In this document: positions 61,717 to 64,000 of the stretch, one piece after another
How positions within the stretch are numbered: the stretch's first letter is position 1
How the letters are laid out: each line of letters starts with the position of its first letter
Assembly (NCBI GenBank): GCA_902627045.1
Contig: CACOHP010000003.1
Span: 41,001-105,000 of the forward strand
Origin: an uncultured Pelagibacteraceae bacterium
GTDB taxonomy: Bacteria; Pseudomonadota; Alphaproteobacteria; Pelagibacterales; Pelagibacteraceae
DNA: 64,000 nt
Direction: 5' to 3'
Notes under the pieces: generated by a model
What the model was told of the DNA's origin: nothing
Databases searched by the model: none
What the model saw: only the letters and a program-made list of their open reading frames with translations
Program-made: the position numbers and the translations under genes

Positions 61717-63009
61717 CTAATTTAATCCAATAATTTTTTCTGACTTTAAAACATCTAATTTTATTTTTGAAGTTTCAAAAAGCTTTCTCTCTTTACCTTT
61801 CAATATTTTTCCAGAGGGTAACTTAAGAGTTTGGGAGTTGATTTTTTTACCATTTACAATGACCTCGTAATGAAGATGTGGTCCAGTTGATTTACCAGTT
61901 GAACCTACAAAACCAATTGTTTGTCCTTGTTTTACCCTTACCCCACTTCTTATTCCGCTAGCAAATTTTGACATATGAGCATAAACTGTTTGATAAGTTG
62001 AGTTATGCTTAATAACTACACAATTTCCTCCGCCGCCGCACCACCCAGCTTTCTTTACAACACCATTTCCAGAGGCCATTATAGGAGTGCCCAAAGGTGC
62101 AGCGAAATCAGTTCCACGATGCATCTTATTAAATCCATCTATAGGGTGTTTTCTCATTCCAAACGGCGACGATAACCTCGCTCCATTAATTGGTGTTTTC
62201 ATTAAAGCTTTCTGACTACTTTTTCCATTTTTATTAAAATGACCATTAGTATTTTTTGATTTGAAAAAATACAATGGTTTATCTTGTCCACTTAATTTTA
62301 GATTAGCAAAAAGAATTTCCCCAGTTTCAATTATTTTTTTATTGTCATCTATAAATACTTCGTACATTATTTGAAAACTATCACGTTTTCTTATATCTCT
62401 TTGAAAATCAACCTCGAAACCATAGATCCTAGCAAATTCAATTATAGTACCAATTGGAACTTTTTTCATTGAGGCTGAGCTATATAAGCTATTTAAAATA
62501 ATACCTTCTTTATATACAATTTCTTTATTTAATTTTGTTAATAAAATTTCTTGATTGAAATCACTTTTCTCTTTATTTTTTGTTAAATATATTTTTTCTG
62601 AATTAGAAATTTGAAAAATAAATTCTTTTAACTGATTATTAGATTGATTTAGCGTAAATTGTATTTTTTGGGACGTATTTAGTTTGTTCAAATTCACCTT
62701 TTTTGATAGTTTTTTTTTAACGCTTAATATCTCCTCTTCTTTTATTGCATAATTTCTCAATATTTTATCAAAAGTTTCTCCCTCACTAATTTTATGAGTA
62801 ATCGTTTTAAATTTTGGTTCTAGATTTGTAAAAACATGGCTAACTGTTTTTTTAAAATAGATATTGTTAATTATATTTTTGTAATTATTATAAATTTTTT
62901 GTTTGTTAAAATTATAATAAGAAGTCGAAAGTATGGTGGTTAATAAAAGCAATCCTAAAGCTATAATTTCAGTATTGCTTCTTAGTTTTTTTTTGATTTT
63001 ATTTAGCAT
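61717..63009 (-). CDS. M23 family murein endopeptidase
   Basis: 430 residues: N-terminal membrane helix (EIIALGLLLLTTILSTSYY), a periplasmic LysM/OapA-like region with KISEGETFDKILRNYAIKEEEI, and a LytM/M23 domain: HRGTDFAAPLGTP (zinc His, Asp), GNCVVIKHNSTYQTVYAHMSKF and TGPHLHYEVIVNG (HxH). Intact catalytic site, so a cell-wall DD-endopeptidase (MepM-like) rather than an inactive activator. Confidence 0.92.
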   Translation of the reverse strand: MLNKIKKKLRSNTEIIALGLLLLTTILSTSYYNFNKQKIYNNYKNIINNIYFKKTVSHVFTNLEPKFKTITHKISEGETFDKILRNYAIKEEEILSVKKKLSKKVNLNKLNTSQKIQFTLNQSNNQLKEFIFQISNSEKIYLTKNKEKSDFNQEILLTKLNKEIVYKEGIILNSLYSSASMKKVPIGTIIEFARIYGFEVDFQRDIRKRDSFQIMYEVFIDDNKKIIETGEILFANLKLSGQDKPLYFFKSKNTNGHFNKNGKSSQKALMKTPINGARLSSPFGMRKHPIDGFNKMHRGTDFAAPLGTPIMASGNGVVKKAGWCGGGGNCVVIKHNSTYQTVYAHMSKFASGIRSGVRVKQGQTIGFVGSTGKSTGPHLHYEVIVNGKKINSQTLKLPSGKILKGKERKLFETSKIKLDVLKSEKIIGLN

Positions 63010-63346
63010 TAGGCAATTTTTTGATTTTGCAATTAACAGTTTTAACGGATGAAAAATATCAAAAAAAAGCCTGTAAAATAAGGATTTTTTTTAATTTTTT
63101 TATAGTTAAATGCTTGATTTCCTTAAATTTTAGCCTATAAGCAAGCTCTTTTCCAAAAGATATAAATTAAACTATATTTTTTTGGATTTATTGAGCTTTT
63201 TAATAGCTCAATTAGCTATTTAAAAAGTTAATATTTAAGAAGAGAAGTGTGGACGGTTAAGGTTACCAAAATTTGTCGTACACACTTCAACATTATATAA
63301 ATTTTATTCTTAGAATTTATATAGAAGCTAGTGTGCGCCGTTTTTA
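63010..63346. promoter_or_regulatory. rrn promoter and leader region (337 nt, no gene)
   Basis: A likely plus-strand promoter is TTGATT (63114-63119), 16 nt, TATAAG (63136-63141). The leader then holds three stems: TTGAGCT/AGCTCAA (near 63190-63212), GAAGTGTG/CACACTTC closing ~45 nt (near 63243-63290) and TATAAATT/AATTTATA (near 63295-63322). The part before 63110 also serves as the upstream region of the divergent M23 gene. No ORF of note. Confidence 0.65.
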
Positions 63347-64000
63347 AACTTGAGAGTTTGATCATGGCTCAGAACGTACGCTGGCGGCACGCCTAACACA
63401 TGCAAGTCGAACGAAGTAGCAATACTTAGTGGCAGACGGGTGAGTAACATGTAGGTATCTACCCTTTGGCCTGGAATAACACGAGGAAACTTGTGCTAAT
63501 ACTGGATAAGTCTTTACGGAGAAAGCTTTATGCACCATTGGATGAGCCTGCACTTGATTAGTTTGTTGGTGGGGTAATGGCCTACCAAGACTGTGATCAA
63601 TAGCTGATTTGAGAGGATGATCAGCCACATTGGGACTGAGACACGGCCCAAACTCCTACGGGAGGCAGCAGTGGGGAATCTTGCACAATGGAGGAAACTC
63701 TGATGCAGCGATGCCGCGTGAGTGAAGAAGGCCTTTGGGTTGTAAAGCTCTTTCGTCGGGGAAGAAAATGACTGTACCCGAATAAGAAGGTCCGGCTAAC
63801 TTCGTGCCAGCAGCCGCGGTAATACGAAGGGACCTAGCGTAGTTCGGAATTACTGGGCTTAAAGAGTTCGTAGGTGGTTGAAAAAGTTGGTGGTGAAATC
63901 CCAGAGCTTAACTCTGGAACTGCCATCAAAACTTTTCAGCTAGAGTTTGATAGAGGAAAGCAGAATTTCTAGTGTAGAGGTGAAATTCGTAGATATTAGA
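63347..64000 (+). rRNA. rrs: 16S ribosomal RNA, 5' part (cut by window edge)
   Basis: Mature start near AACTTGAGAGTTTGATCATGGCTCAG (27F site), then ACTCCTACGGGAGGCAGCAGT, GTGCCAGCAGCCGCGGTAATAC and GGTGAAATTCGTAGATAT. The stretch TTAAAGAGTTCGTAGGTGGTTGAAAAAGTT is typical of SAR11. About 650 of 1,450 nt are in the window. The ORF called on its opposite strand is spurious. Confidence 0.98.

Noticed and set aside
63362-63628. 88-aa minus-strand ORF
   Set aside because: Lies wholly within 16S rRNA; a known type of false ORF.
1-64000. CRISPR array, insertion sequence, prophage or integrative element
   Set aside because: No regularly spaced repeats, transposase, integrase, phage structural genes or direct-repeat borders were seen; base composition looks even and gene orders are core alphaproteobacterial.

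Overview
The window is a chromosome segment of a streamlined, AT-rich alphaproteobacterium, almost certainly SAR11 (Pelagibacterales). The evidence is the SAR11-like 16S rRNA start at the right end, very small intergenic gaps with many overlapping stops and starts, alphaproteobacterial gene orders (murA-DUF2948-hisD-infA; ffs-dnaX-ybaB-recR; prfA-prmC-DUF4167; rpmH-rnpA-yidD-yidC), a GcrA regulator, and a glycine riboswitch in front of malate synthase, an arrangement known from SAR11. I see no insertion sequence, prophage, CRISPR array or plasmid module; this is core genome.

Layout. 1-3.0 kb: CobS (cut by the left edge), a J-domain protein, BolA, aroB and aroK. 3.1-7.2 kb: a small membrane protein, a large secreted protein, then def-fmt-truA. 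7.2-14.6 kb (minus strand): rpmH-rnpA-yidD-yidC-argB-HAD phosphatase-dapD-dapE, followed by a histone-deacetylase-family enzyme and a SET-domain methyltransferase. 14.7-20.2 kb: a TVP38-family membrane protein, tRNA-Thr, two tiny basic proteins, dcd-murA-DUF2948-hisD-infA, tRNA-Phe, a cold-shock protein and a 33-codon ORF with its own terminator. 20.3-23.6 kb: tRNA-His-hisS-hisZ-hisG. 23.6-27.2 kb: rmuC, a PD-(D/E)XK nuclease, exonuclease I and thioredoxin. 27.2-39.6 kb (minus strand): a long run read as rnd, kdsD, lptC, lptB, aroA, cmk, rpsA, ihfB, pyrF, trpF, trpB, trpA, accD, folC. 39.7-45.7 kb: an NDUFA9-like reductase, gcrA, argD-argF, a membrane cytochrome c, kdsB-pheA. 45.7-48.4 kb: SRP RNA-dnaX-ybaB-recR. 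48.4-54.4 kb: riboswitch-glcB, accA, secA. 54.5-63.0 kb: argJ, DUF1178, ubiG, lysC-ispG-prfA-prmC-DUF4167 and an M23 peptidase. 63.0-64.0 kb: rrn leader and the 5' part of 16S rRNA.

Functionally the window covers amino-acid synthesis (Arg, Lys/DAP, His, Trp, Phe, shikimate), envelope building (murA, kdsB/kdsD, LptB/LptC, M23), translation and protein export (16S, S1, IF1, RF1, PrmC, SRP RNA, SecA, YidC) and DNA maintenance. No single gene cassette looks like a wholly new system. The most unusual signals lie inside ordinary-looking genes: a TrpB with several near-invariant catalytic residues replaced, a cytidylate kinase whose P-loop lysine is Ala, a tRNA-His with A73 and no encoded G-1 placed 4 nt upstream of a matching divergent hisS, a tRNA-Phe with an altered T-loop, an AccA with a C-terminal membrane segment, and an HDAC-SET pair at the end of the lysine operon. 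All readings are by eye; no alignment, folding or database search was run.
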